Source of the DNA: CAYSSG01 sp964433635
GTDB taxonomy: Bacteria > Atribacterota > Phoenicimicrobiia > Phoenicimicrobiales > Stramentimicrobiaceae
DNA length: 45,847 nt
Assembly: GCA_964433635.1 (NCBI GenBank)
Contig: CAYSSG010000014.1
Coordinates: forward strand, 1-45,847
Direction: 5' to 3'
Shown: positions 1 through 7,815 of the stretch, piece by piece
Position numbering within the stretch: the stretch's first letter is position 1
Layout of the letters: every line of letters begins with the position of its first letter
Program-made: the position numbers and the translations under genes
Notes under the pieces: generated by a model
What the model was told of the DNA's origin: nothing
The model's input: only the letters and a program-made list of their open reading frames with translations
Databases searched by the model: none

Positions 1-256
1 TGGAATGGGGCTTGTTGGCAGGCATGATGATTATTTCTCCTTCTTTTACGGAAAACACCTCCCTTGATATGGCAACCTCTGCCTGCCCTTCAATAATATT
101 AACCAAAGCATCAAACGGGGTAGTATGTTCGCTTAATCCCTGATTTCTATCAAAAGCAAATACTGTGACTGTTCCAGTATCATTTTTAATAATCTCACTG
201 CTCACGATAGCATTCTCCTGGTACTTTATTAAATCAGAAAGCTTTTTTACTTGCAT
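1..256 (-). CDS. Cupin-domain protein, 3' end cut by window edge
   Basis: The minus strand reads from ATG at 256 to the window edge without a stop, giving about 85 residues beginning MQVKKLSDLI. The start is chosen because GAAAGGAG lies about nine bases upstream; an ATG at 265 sits too close to that ribosome binding site. The visible part has a typical small cupin beta-barrel pattern: a Thr/Val-rich strand, a Gly-Leu-Ser-Glu-His-Thr turn, a strand around LVNIIEGQAEV, then VKEGEIIIMPANKPH, which matches the second cupin motif (G-x5-P-x4-H). Such proteins usually bind a metal, but the substrate cannot be told. It lies 88 bases downstream of the radical SAM gene in the same direction and may be cotranscribed with it. 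Confidence 0.8.
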   Translation of the reverse strand, partial: MQVKKLSDLIKYQENAIVSSEIIKNDTGTVTVFAFDRNQGLSEHTTPFDALVNIIEGQAEVAISREVFSVKEGEIIIMPANKPHS

Positions 257-344
257 GGTTACCATCTCCTTTCTTCTTTCTATGTTTTGTAACCATATCA
301 TGATATTTTTAGAATGCTTCCAAAATGTAATTTCATATTCTTTT

Positions 345-1628
345 TTACGGGCACTGTATCACCCCTTGTGCCCAAAGGCATCCCCCGCAGGTTGGAAAAA
401 TATTACCAAAACAGTCTTCACTATTGTTCTCAGCATATTCGCAAAGTCCACATTGCAAGCATGGTGAAAAATCAAAATCATTAACCTTATTTCTAAAATT
501 CCTGTATTCTTCTGAATCCCATATTTCTTTTAGTTTTCTTTTATTTATATCTCCCAATGTGTACGATTTTACTACTCTTTCAAAGTTATCTGATAAATAA
601 GGATACGTTTTACTTTCATGCAGTAATCCCATGCAAGGAGATACCATTCCATCCCATCTTATGAAGGTACTTCTTTCTCTTATAAACCTGCACTTTGGAT
701 TTTCTAGATTTATCATATTATCAATTATTGATATATTAAAATTATAATTTTTAAATAGACTATATAAAGGCTCCTTGGTATAACGATTGACATCTATTAA
801 TGGTAAACTAATTGATAATGAATTGTTTGAACTATAAAATCTGCTGGTAGACCAATTGTATAGTGTTTGATCAACCATATCATGACTATAAGGCAAAACA
901 TTACTGATTAATATGCTAGAAGCCCCTATTGTTTTTGCAAGATTAACTATTTCACTTAAACTATCAATATTTTTTTTCATTACAACAAATGTAATTCCAA
1001 CCTTAATTTTATGCTTTTTTATTCTATTGAATGATTTTAGTATTTTGAGGTTTTCTACAACATGATTGTAGCTTGCTCCTCTTCTGATGCCTTCAAAAAT
1101 ATTTTGATCAGTCCCATCGAAAGAAATCCATAATACATCTAACTTGTTTTTAAATAATCCTTTTATCATACATTCGTTCAACATTGTTCCATTTGTGGTT
1201 ATCTCAGCTTGTATATCCAAAGATTTGATACGATTTATCATAAGCAAAATGTCTTTATGAAAAGTAGGTTCTCCAAAACCGCCAAACATGACAGATTGAA
1301 TATTTTTAAAATCTTTTAACTGATTAATTAAGGCATCAAAAACCTTTGAGTCCATGTTACCCGTCTTTTCATTCCAGGTACTCCTTACACAGGTTTGACA
1401 ATTCAGGTTGCATTTTGAAGTTGGTTCTATATAGACTTTTGCTAGACTGTGTATATTGGCTTGGATTTCCAGCTTATTCCCATTCATGGCAAAACGTAAT
1501 GGTGTAGAAGCATTCTCAATACCAAGGTATTTAGCAATATTCTTCGGTAATTTGATAGAATCTTTATTTGCCAAAAGAAAAGAATTCTTTATTTTGTTTT
1601 CTTTTTTAGTATTTTTTCTATCATCCAT
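345..1628 (-). CDS. Radical SAM/SPASM protein, resembles tungsten-cofactor oxidoreductase maturase
   Basis: 427 residues. The radical SAM cluster motif C-x3-C-x2-C is seen at Cys73, Cys77 and Cys80 (CNLNCQTC), followed by a GGFGEPTFH glycine-rich stretch that would contact S-adenosylmethionine. The last 100 residues are Cys-rich (CMG, CLQCGLC, CGGC, final CP), as expected for auxiliary 4Fe-4S clusters of a SPASM domain. Before the radical SAM core, residues 20-60 look like an AbrB-type swapped-hairpin fold (IKLPKNIAKYLGI...LEIQ). That order is what I know from maturases encoded beside tungsten-containing aldehyde ferredoxin oxidoreductases. No such oxidoreductase gene is in the window, so the substrate is inferred. 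The ribosome binding site before ATG 1628 is weak. It ends the run of minus-strand genes that begins with arsR, but its own role in arsenic handling is doubtful. Confidence 0.75.
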   Translation of the reverse strand: MDDRKNTKKENKIKNSFLLANKDSIKLPKNIAKYLGIENASTPLRFAMNGNKLEIQANIHSLAKVYIEPTSKCNLNCQTCVRSTWNEKTGNMDSKVFDALINQLKDFKNIQSVMFGGFGEPTFHKDILLMINRIKSLDIQAEITTNGTMLNECMIKGLFKNKLDVLWISFDGTDQNIFEGIRRGASYNHVVENLKILKSFNRIKKHKIKVGITFVVMKKNIDSLSEIVNLAKTIGASSILISNVLPYSHDMVDQTLYNWSTSRFYSSNNSLSISLPLIDVNRYTKEPLYSLFKNYNFNISIIDNMINLENPKCRFIRERSTFIRWDGMVSPCMGLLHESKTYPYLSDNFERVVKSYTLGDINKRKLKEIWDSEEYRNFRNKVNDFDFSPCLQCGLCEYAENNSEDCFGNIFPTCGGCLWAQGVIQCP

Positions 1629-1685
1629 ATATGAAAGGCTCTTTAATTATATGTTTGTACGATCTTTTAGTTTACACAGAAAAAA

Positions 1686-2927
1686 TCAAAACAGCAATCC
1701 GGTCATAATTAACAACATGGCCAAACCGAAGAATAAAATCGTCATAATCAGCTTCACTGTACCAAAATGCTTTTTATTCAATTCAGCCCATTTCTGGGAA
1801 CTGTTTCCCCAGTAGGTAAATAGAAAGACTATAATTAATGGAACCACAAACATTAAATTATAAATTAACAGATAGATAAGGGCATTTCCTCTCAACTCCG
1901 GAATATTGCTTATAAAAATTAGAGTGGGCAGATAGATCTGTCCGGTACAGGCCAGCTCTAAAATGGAAACCATAAATCCGGTTACTATTGCCATAATGAC
2001 AAAATTACCGGTTTTAACATTCTTCCGTATCGTTGAATGAATCATCTGCTTGATTCGGGGAGGCAGCTGTAAACTGGTATCAGAGGTTTTCCCGGTCTTT
2101 TTATATTTCAGATAATCAAGCAAACTAAGTGTCCCGAGGATAATCCCAATTGCTGCAGTGACATAGATAAAGATCTGCCTGGCCAGTGGAAGAAAAGAAA
2201 GAGTAGTCACAATCCGTAGAGCACCGGCACCGATAAGGAAATAAGTCAGAAAAATAGCCAATGTAAACATACTGCCTACCAATAGGAGTTCTTTCCCGCT
2301 TCGATTAATTAGAGCCAAATAAGAAATAAAGAAGATAATGGTGGCAAAAGCACAGGGGTTAATCCCGTCAATCAGTCCGCTGATAGCCACAGCCCCAATG
2401 CCAAATGACTGAAAACGCTCGATTATTCTCTGCTGGACCGAATCCTGGTCTTCTTCTACCAGCTCCCAGGGGGGTGGAAAGGATTCCCCCGTTATCTTTT
2501 CAATAAGTTTAACTACATTTTCATAAGTAACCTGATCTCTTAAGAGATATTCATCACCTAAATAGATCATGGGAACCAGCAAACGATCATATTCGGGGAC
2601 CCCGTACAATTCCCCTAACTCCTCTGCTAAAGCAACCCCTTCAGATGTGGTCATATCAAATTTCCTGATTTCCAGCTGCGGGTATTCAAATACAATCTGA
2701 TTGAGGAGTTGTTCAGCTTTTTCACAATCATGACAGCCTGGCTCAAAAAAGTCTGCAATATAAATTGGTTTGCGCTGATTTTCACTATTATCATAAAAAT
2801 CCTGGCCAGAGGCATAAAATTTAATGTTTAAGCTAATCATCAATATAAATAAGAAAAACAGATTAAAAATAATTTTCCCATTTTTTCCTGACTGAAAATC
2901 CAGATTTTTTCCGATAAATTTATCCAT
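1686..2927 (-). CDS. Thioredoxin-CcdA/DsbD-type membrane fusion protein
   Basis: 413 residues. An N-terminal membrane segment (about residues 19-38) is followed by an extracytoplasmic thioredoxin-like domain with a C-x2-C site in EPGCHDC. A CcdA/DsbD-type membrane domain starts near residue 175, with the two redox cysteines in GINPCAF and ELACTGQ. Proteins of this layout move electrons from cytoplasmic thioredoxin through the membrane to a thiol domain outside; here donor and acceptor parts are fused in the reverse order of DsbD. It follows acr3 by 73 bases and is the last recognisable member of the arsenic operon. The exact oxidised partner outside the membrane is unknown. Confidence 0.85.
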   Translation of the reverse strand: MDKFIGKNLDFQSGKNGKIIFNLFFLFILMISLNIKFYASGQDFYDNSENQRKPIYIADFFEPGCHDCEKAEQLLNQIVFEYPQLEIRKFDMTTSEGVALAEELGELYGVPEYDRLLVPMIYLGDEYLLRDQVTYENVVKLIEKITGESFPPPWELVEEDQDSVQQRIIERFQSFGIGAVAISGLIDGINPCAFATIIFFISYLALINRSGKELLLVGSMFTLAIFLTYFLIGAGALRIVTTLSFLPLARQIFIYVTAAIGIILGTLSLLDYLKYKKTGKTSDTSLQLPPRIKQMIHSTIRKNVKTGNFVIMAIVTGFMVSILELACTGQIYLPTLIFISNIPELRGNALIYLLIYNLMFVVPLIIVFLFTYWGNSSQKWAELNKKHFGTVKLIMTILFFGLAMLLIMTGLLF

Positions 2928-3000
2928 TTTTGTTTACTTCCGTTTTATTATCAATATTTCCAACTTAAAAAGATTTATTAATTTAAATTACTCTTTATTT

Positions 3001-4173
3001 TTAGCTTCTCGGAAAGAAACCCTGGGTCTTTCTGCATACCGATACCAGCATCAGCATTACCGGGACTTCAATCAAGACACCCACTACGGTTGCCAGTGCA
3101 GCACCGGAAGCCAAACCAAAGATCATGGTAGCTGTAGCTATGGCCACCTCAAAATGATTACTTGCTCCAATCAAGGCAGAGGGAGCAGCGTCCTGGTAAT
3201 TAAGTTTAATTAATTTAGCTAAACCATAGGTCATAAAGAAGATAAGATTAGTCTGAATAAAGAGAGGGATAGCAATCCATAAAATAGTCAAAGGCTGGGT
3301 TAAAATCACATCACCTTTAAAGGAAAATAATAAGACCAGGGTAAAAAGTAAGGCAATAATAGATACCGGAGTAAGGGTGTGCAGAAATTTTTCTTTAAAC
3401 CATTGTTCTCCTTTTAACCTGATAATCCATTTCCGGGAATAATAACCGGCAATCAGAGGCAGTGCAACATAAATGCTGATGGAAAGCAGTAATACCTGCC
3501 AGGGTACCGGCATCCTTCCTACCCCGAGTAAGAAACCGCCGAATGGACCATATAAGAACAGCATGGAAAGAGAATTAATCGCTACCATCACCAGGGTATG
3601 TCCGTCATTTCCTTTTGCCAGGTATCCCCAGACCAGTACCATTGCCGTACAGGGAGCAATCCCCAGGAGGATACATCCGGCAAGATAGCTTCTCCAGAGA
3701 GGAATTTCCAGCATTCTGATTCCTTCACTTAATATAACAGTACCGGAACCATGGATTGAACCCACAGCCCAGTCCATTCCGGGAGGAAGTTTAACTAAAT
3801 CCGTTGCCTCAGCTCCAATTAAATTTCTGAAAAGAAAACCTAAAAAGAAATAGGCGATCAGATACATGGTAAAGGGCTTGACTGCCCAATTGGCAAACAA
3901 AGTTAATCCTACCGGTTTAGGAGTTTTTCCCGCCTTTAACACTTCCGCAAAGTCAATCTTTACCATAATGGGATACATCATAAAAAAGAGACAGATGGCA
4001 ATGGGAATAGAAATAACCGGTGCATTGTTCACATAAATAGCCAATCCATCTAAAAACTTAGCAATGCCCGGAGCTACTTTACCGAAAAGAATTCCAGCTA
4101 TAATACATAATAAGACCCATAAAGTTAAATATTGTTCAAAAATATTTAATCCACCTTGCTTTTCTTTAGCCAT
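3001..4173 (-). CDS. acr3: Arsenite efflux permease, ACR3 family
   Basis: 390 residues with about ten membrane helices. It exports arsenite, As(III), from the cytoplasm by the membrane potential. The family signature is clear: GCILLGIAPCTAMVLVWGYL with the essential cysteine after AP, followed by GNDGHTLVMVAINSL. The opening NIFEQYLTLWVLLCIIAG and the FFMMYPIMVKIDF segment are also typical. The loop between helices four and five (about residues 115-150, LIGAEATDLVKLPPG) is somewhat long. It is 13 bases downstream of ccdA in the same operon. The ATG at 4173 has GGGAG eight bases upstream. Confidence 0.95.
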   Translation of the reverse strand: MAKEKQGGLNIFEQYLTLWVLLCIIAGILFGKVAPGIAKFLDGLAIYVNNAPVISIPIAICLFFMMYPIMVKIDFAEVLKAGKTPKPVGLTLFANWAVKPFTMYLIAYFFLGFLFRNLIGAEATDLVKLPPGMDWAVGSIHGSGTVILSEGIRMLEIPLWRSYLAGCILLGIAPCTAMVLVWGYLAKGNDGHTLVMVAINSLSMLFLYGPFGGFLLGVGRMPVPWQVLLLSISIYVALPLIAGYYSRKWIIRLKGEQWFKEKFLHTLTPVSIIALLFTLVLLFSFKGDVILTQPLTILWIAIPLFIQTNLIFFMTYGLAKLIKLNYQDAAPSALIGASNHFEVAIATATMIFGLASGAALATVVGVLIEVPVMLMLVSVCRKTQGFFPRS

Positions 4174-4186
4174 ATTAAATCTCCCT

Positions 4187-4888
4187 TCATACTATCCAGA
4201 TTAAATAAATACCGCCTAAGATGACCAGAACTCCGCATATTTTTTTCACCATGGTCATACCCAGGGAGTCCTTATTCCAATTGAGATATTTTTGAATGAT
4301 TTCGGTAAAGGTCCCCGCGAAAATAATAACCGAACAATGACCAATACCATAAAAAAGCAGAAGTAGCACGGAAAATAGAAACCGGGTTGACGATACGGTA
4401 AAGACAATGCCCAGCATAGGCGCCATGTAGGCAAAAGTACAGGGACCAAGGGCAATGCCAAAGATAAGACCTAAAGCAAAAGCTGCCCATAATCCTTTTT
4501 TCTGGAAAACAGGTTGATTGGTTTTTCCTATAAATGGTATTTCAATGACTTCCAATAAATGAAGACCAATGGCAAAAAAGATAATAGCGACAAAATAGTT
4601 TCCATATGCGCCGATATCACCCAGCATACGGCCCAGGAGACCGGTAATAAGACCAATAAGACTGATGGTGGCTAATATTCCCAGAGAAAAAGAGACTGAC
4701 AACCAGAAAGCCCTTCTTGTTGTCATTCTGCCCTGTTCTCCAATAAAGGCTACTATTAAGGGGATGCTTGCCAGATGGCAGGGGCTTAGTAGTATACTTA
4801 AAATTCCCCAAATCAATGAGGCGAGGAAAGCAAAAAGAAAATTAGTTTGCATAAGACTGGTAAGCCATTCAAAGACTGATGCTATCAC
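4187..4888 (-). CDS. CcdA-type cytochrome c biogenesis/thiol electron-transfer membrane protein
   Basis: 233 residues, six predicted membrane helices. The paired redox cysteines of the CcdA family are in LLSPCHLASIPL and ALGPCTFAYMAP, placed in two related halves of three helices each. Such proteins take electrons from cytoplasmic thioredoxin and pass them to thioredoxin-like proteins outside. Its start codon overlaps the stop of the thioredoxin gene upstream by four bases (ATGA, 4885-4888), a sign of translational coupling. The likely electron acceptor is therefore that membrane-anchored thioredoxin. Confidence 0.9.
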   Translation of the reverse strand: MIASVFEWLTSLMQTNFLFAFLASLIWGILSILLSPCHLASIPLIVAFIGEQGRMTTRRAFWLSVSFSLGILATISLIGLITGLLGRMLGDIGAYGNYFVAIIFFAIGLHLLEVIEIPFIGKTNQPVFQKKGLWAAFALGLIFGIALGPCTFAYMAPMLGIVFTVSSTRFLFSVLLLLFYGIGHCSVIIFAGTFTEIIQKYLNWNKDSLGMTMVKKICGVLVILGGIYLIWIV

Positions 4889-5313
4889 TCATTCACTCCC
4901 TGCTGTTTTAGTACTTTAATGACTTCCTCTTTAGGGAAAAATCCCAGGTGCCGGAAATATTCGTTGCCGTCTTTATCCAGAAAAACCTGTGTCGGTATTA
5001 CACGGACCTGAAATTCCTGAGCATAAGGCTTTCCTGCCGGGGTCTTCACATCATGAAAGACAACTTCAACCTGCCCCTGGAATTCTTCGGAAATCTCCTT
5101 CAGAATAGGCTGCATCTGATCACAGGGGATACAGCCTACCGAGCCCAATTCTACAAAAGTTACTTTTATGTTATTATCAACAGGCGATTCTTCTGATTGA
5201 ATGATCTTCTGAGAGGATCCTGAAGTATTTTGATCCAATAATGCCTTTAATCCCAATCCAACAAATGCAATCACTATAATCAATATTACGGAATATATTT
5301 TTTTATTCTTCAT
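4885..5313 (-). CDS. Membrane-anchored thioredoxin-family protein
   Basis: 142 residues. A hydrophobic signal anchor (about residues 7-24) precedes a low-complexity linker and a thioredoxin fold with the active site GCIPCDQM, a central YAQEFQVRVIPTQVF strand with the conserved cis-proline (IPT), and a C-terminal helix. The domain should lie outside the cytoplasmic membrane. It is coupled by a four-base overlap to the downstream ccdA, so the two probably work as a reductase pair. In the ars operon it may keep an extracytoplasmic substrate thiol reduced, but the substrate is not known. Confidence 0.88.
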   Translation of the reverse strand: MKNKKIYSVILIIVIAFVGLGLKALLDQNTSGSSQKIIQSEESPVDNNIKVTFVELGSVGCIPCDQMQPILKEISEEFQGQVEVVFHDVKTPAGKPYAQEFQVRVIPTQVFLDKDGNEYFRHLGFFPKEEVIKVLKQQGVNE

Positions 5314-5325
5314 TAAATGACTCCT

Positions 5326-5568
5326 TTATTGAGTCTTCGCCTTAATCCAATCAACAATCTCCCGGACATCAGGTATTCTGCCTGCAGCTTTAACTTCCCC
5401 CTCAATGACCAGGGCAGGAGTCATCATCACACCGTATTCGGTAATCTTGTCCAGCTCTTCAACTTTAATGATTTCTGCATTAATTCCCAATTCTTCAACT
5501 GCCATTTGGGCATTCTGTGCTGTTTTTTTACATTTGGGACATCCCATTCCTAAAATTTCAATCTTCAT
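5326..5568 (-). CDS. Small thioredoxin-like redox-active disulfide protein
   Basis: 80 residues, the complete length of the thioredoxin_3 family (redox-active disulfide protein 2). It starts with MKIEILGMGCPKCKK, giving a C-x2-C site at Cys10 and Cys13, and has the family's YGVMMTPALVIEGEV strand with the cis-proline after MMT. No signal peptide is present, so it is cytoplasmic. It sits 17 bases after the ArsP-like permease gene and 12 bases before the anchored thioredoxin. This small protein is often found beside that permease, where it may deliver reducing power or a bound metalloid; the role is inference. Confidence 0.9.
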   Translation of the reverse strand: MKIEILGMGCPKCKKTAQNAQMAVEELGINAEIIKVEELDKITEYGVMMTPALVIEGEVKAAGRIPDVREIVDWIKAKTQ

Positions 5569-5585
5569 TATTTTTCTCCTTTAAT

Positions 5586-6767
5586 TTATTGAATCAAATT
5601 TCCATAAACCATACCACTTATAGTAGCCATCATCACTACCAGGACAACATAAACGAAAGTCTTCTTTGTGCCAACCACACTGCGGATCACCAGCATATTG
5701 GGCAAACTTAATGCCGGTCCGGCTAAGAGCAGCGCCAATGCCGGTCCCTGGCCCATACCAGAACCAATTAAGCCCTGCAGGATAGGTATCTCTGTCAGGG
5801 TAGCAAAGTACATAAATGCTCCGATAAAAGAGGCAAAGAAATTTGCGGCAAAAGAATTTCCACCTACTAAAGAGGCAACAAAACGGGAAGGAATCAACCC
5901 CTCCTCTCCTGGTCTGCCTAAGAGAAGACCGGCAAAAAATATGCCCAAGAATAACAATGGTAGAATCTGCTGGGTAAAGCTCCAGGAAGAATCCAGCCAG
6001 GGGATAATCTCCTGTTTTTGAAACCAATTAATCAGGATATAGATGAATAATAAGGCAAAGGCAACGGCTAAATACCACTTATACTGGAATATGAAAGCCC
6101 ATAGGCTTTGATCTCCTGCCTGAGGTCTTGCCCAATTGGCAAAGACCATAAAACCAATCATGGATATAAAATAGAGAAGATTTTGTAATCCTGTTCTACC
6201 ATCAGAGTCGCTTTTAGTGATACCAAACTGCAGTTCCCCATTGGCTTGCCGTTCTTTCTCCTCAGAGAGAAAGATAAAATGCATACAAAGACCAATAATG
6301 ACACTAAAAATGATAGCCCCGATCGCTCTGGCTAAACCTATCTGCCAGCCTAATACCCGGGCAGTTAAAATGATTGCCAGTACATTGATAGCCGGGCCTG
6401 AATAAAGAAAAGCTATAGCTGGGCCTAATCCTGCTCCTTTTTTATAGATACCTGAAAACAAAGGTAATACTGTGCAGGAACATACTGTTAATATTGAACC
6501 TGAAAGAGATGCTACAAAATAAGCCAAAACTTTATTAGTTTTAGCACCCAGATACTTTAGGACTGCATTCTGGTCCAGAAATTGATAGATAGCTCCTGCA
6601 ATTAAAAATGCTGGAATTAGACTGAAAATAACATGCTCTCTGGCATACATATTTAACATAGCCAGGGCTTCAAAAAATGGATTACGAAATCCGAAACTTT
6701 CCAGTGGTAAAAAATAGAATAATAAAAATCCTGCCAGTATGGCAAAATATTTTATTTTGTTTTTCAT
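5586..6767 (-). CDS. ArsP/UPF0718-type permease
   Basis: 393 residues from the ATG at 6767, chosen because AAAGGAG lies eleven bases upstream; an in-frame ATG at 6809 lies inside an operator-like palindrome and lacks a ribosome binding site. The protein has about eight to ten helices in two related halves. Hallmarks are the LTVCSCTVLPLFSGIYKKGAG segment with two cysteines, the matching FLYSGPAINVLAIILT, and in the second half ATLTEIPILQGLI and LLLAGPALSLPNMLVI. Members of this family (PF03773) include ArsP, which exports trivalent organoarsenicals, but many have unknown cargo. First structural gene after arsR. Confidence 0.85.
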   Translation of the reverse strand: MKNKIKYFAILAGFLLFYFLPLESFGFRNPFFEALAMLNMYAREHVIFSLIPAFLIAGAIYQFLDQNAVLKYLGAKTNKVLAYFVASLSGSILTVCSCTVLPLFSGIYKKGAGLGPAIAFLYSGPAINVLAIILTARVLGWQIGLARAIGAIIFSVIIGLCMHFIFLSEEKERQANGELQFGITKSDSDGRTGLQNLLYFISMIGFMVFANWARPQAGDQSLWAFIFQYKWYLAVAFALLFIYILINWFQKQEIIPWLDSSWSFTQQILPLLFLGIFFAGLLLGRPGEEGLIPSRFVASLVGGNSFAANFFASFIGAFMYFATLTEIPILQGLIGSGMGQGPALALLLAGPALSLPNMLVIRSVVGTKKTFVYVVLVVMMATISGMVYGNLIQ

Positions 6768-6807
6768 CTGAATTGATGCTCCTTTAAGCAATAGATTCCT
6801 GAACATC

Positions 6808-6823
6808 ATAGCTGTTATGCTAT
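6808..6823. promoter_or_regulatory. Candidate ArsR operator in front of the permease gene
   Basis: The inverted repeat ATAGC-N6-GCTAT is found here, between the arsR stop (6849) and the permease start (6767). The same arms and spacing occur at the arsR promoter (7216-7231). The match between the two sites is seen in the sequence; binding by ArsR is inferred. Confidence 0.65.
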
Positions 6824-6848
6824 ATGAAATAAGAAAAAAATAATAAAA

Positions 6849-7193
6849 TTACCTGGGATGGCAGAGAAGTTCCCTATTGGTCTGCACGGCTTTTTTCAGA
6901 TCATCAATTACTGCCGGGTCTTCATTCAACCAGCCGCTTAGATTACCTAAAATCATGCGGCTGTATTCGTCTCCTCTCCGGGAGATAAAATATTCACTCC
7001 AATAACCATCCTGTCGGCTATCGATCAGTCCTGCTCCCTTCAGTTTTCTCAAATGCCTTGAAACACTGGGCTGCCGTATACCAAGTACATAGGTCAGTTC
7101 GCAGACACACATCGATTTGTATTCTAACATTTTCAGGATCCTAAGCCGGTTTTTATCTGAAAGCATGCTATAGATTTCTGCTAACCTTTCCAT
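6849..7193 (-). CDS. arsR: ArsR-family metalloid-responsive repressor
   Basis: 114 residues from the ATG at 7193, with AAGGAG ten bases upstream; a TTG further upstream at 7214 is unlikely because it precedes that site. The winged helix-turn-helix is clear: LSDKNRLRILKMLEYKSMCVCELTYVLG then IRQPSVSRHLRKLKGAGLI. The CVC pair just before the helix-turn-helix is the classic As(III)/Sb(III) binding motif of ArsR, which releases the DNA when it binds metalloid. It heads the operon at 1686-6767. Its promoter and operator candidate are at 7216-7259, so it should repress itself and the genes downstream. Confidence 0.95.
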   Translation of the reverse strand: MERLAEIYSMLSDKNRLRILKMLEYKSMCVCELTYVLGIRQPSVSRHLRKLKGAGLIDSRQDGYWSEYFISRRGDEYSRMILGNLSGWLNEDPAVIDDLKKAVQTNRELLCHPR

Positions 7194-7215
7194 CGTAAAT
7201 TCTCTCCTTGACAAT

Positions 7216-7231
7216 ATAGCTTACTTGCTAT
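7216..7231. promoter_or_regulatory. Candidate ArsR operator at the arsR promoter
   Basis: Inverted repeat ATAGC-N6-GCTAT directly next to the -10 element on its downstream side, covering the expected transcription start. The right half also forms GCTAT-ATG-ATAGC (7227-7239). Position over the start site fits repression by ArsR. It may also affect the divergent DUF2703 gene at 7309. Confidence 0.75.
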
Positions 7232-7259
7232 ATGATAGCACTAAAATCATATTTGTCAA
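7232..7259 (-). promoter_or_regulatory. Sigma-70 type promoter of the ars operon
   Basis: Minus-strand TTGACA at 7259-7254, a 16-base spacer, then TATCAT at 7237-7232. The start site would fall inside the operator at 7216-7231, about 35 bases before the arsR ATG. Confidence 0.75.
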
Positions 7260-7308
7260 GATAGACAATAAAATATCATCCATAGAAATATGAAAGGTAA
7301 AAGACAAG

Positions 7309-7803
7309 ATGAATAGAAATAAAAATCAATGTGAATGTAGTATTCCAGAAAAAGAAGAAAATTTAAAAAAAGATAATGCTAACCAGAAAACACTGAATAT
7401 TAAATGGCAAAGATTAGTCACCGAAGGAGAAACCTGTCCCAGGTGCGGCTCTACAGAACAGGAACTTGATAAGGCAATAGATAAGCTCAAACAAGCACTG
7501 ATACCTCTGGGAATTGATGTTAACCTGGAAAAAGAAGAACTGAATATTTCAGAATTCAAACAAGACCCCTCACAATCAAATCGTATCTGGATAAACGGCC
7601 AACCGATAGAAAATATCATCAAAGGAGATGTCGGGCAAAGTCCCTGCTGTGATGTCTGTGGACCTTCGAATTGCAGGACTATCGAAGTAAATGGAGAAAA
7701 ATATGAAACCATTCCTGCTGACTTAATTATACAGGCTGGTCTATTTACTGCAAATCAGATCCTGAACTCAAAAAGGACTGATTCTTGCTGTAATAATAAT
7801 TAG
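7309..7803 (+). CDS. DUF2703 Cys-rich cytoplasmic protein, divergent from arsR
   Basis: 164 residues. The core matches the DUF2703 family: LNIKWQRLVTEGETCPRCGSTEQELDKA, then LGIDVNLEKEEL, SNRIWINGQPIE, VGQSPCCDVCG and YETIPADLIIQAGL. Eleven cysteines occur, mostly in pairs (CPRC, CCDVC, SCC near the end, and CEC near the start), which suggests thiolate binding of a soft metal or metalloid. The middle section resembles a thioredoxin-like strand order. There is no signal peptide. The gene is divergent from arsR across a shared 115-base regulatory gap, a place where this family is often seen. Its biochemical function is not established; metalloid binding is inference. Confidence 0.85.
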   Translation: MNRNKNQCECSIPEKEENLKKDNANQKTLNIKWQRLVTEGETCPRCGSTEQELDKAIDKLKQALIPLGIDVNLEKEELNISEFKQDPSQSNRIWINGQPIENIIKGDVGQSPCCDVCGPSNCRTIEVNGEKYETIPADLIIQAGLFTANQILNSKRTDSCCNNN

Positions 7804-7815
7804 CTGATTTTATTT

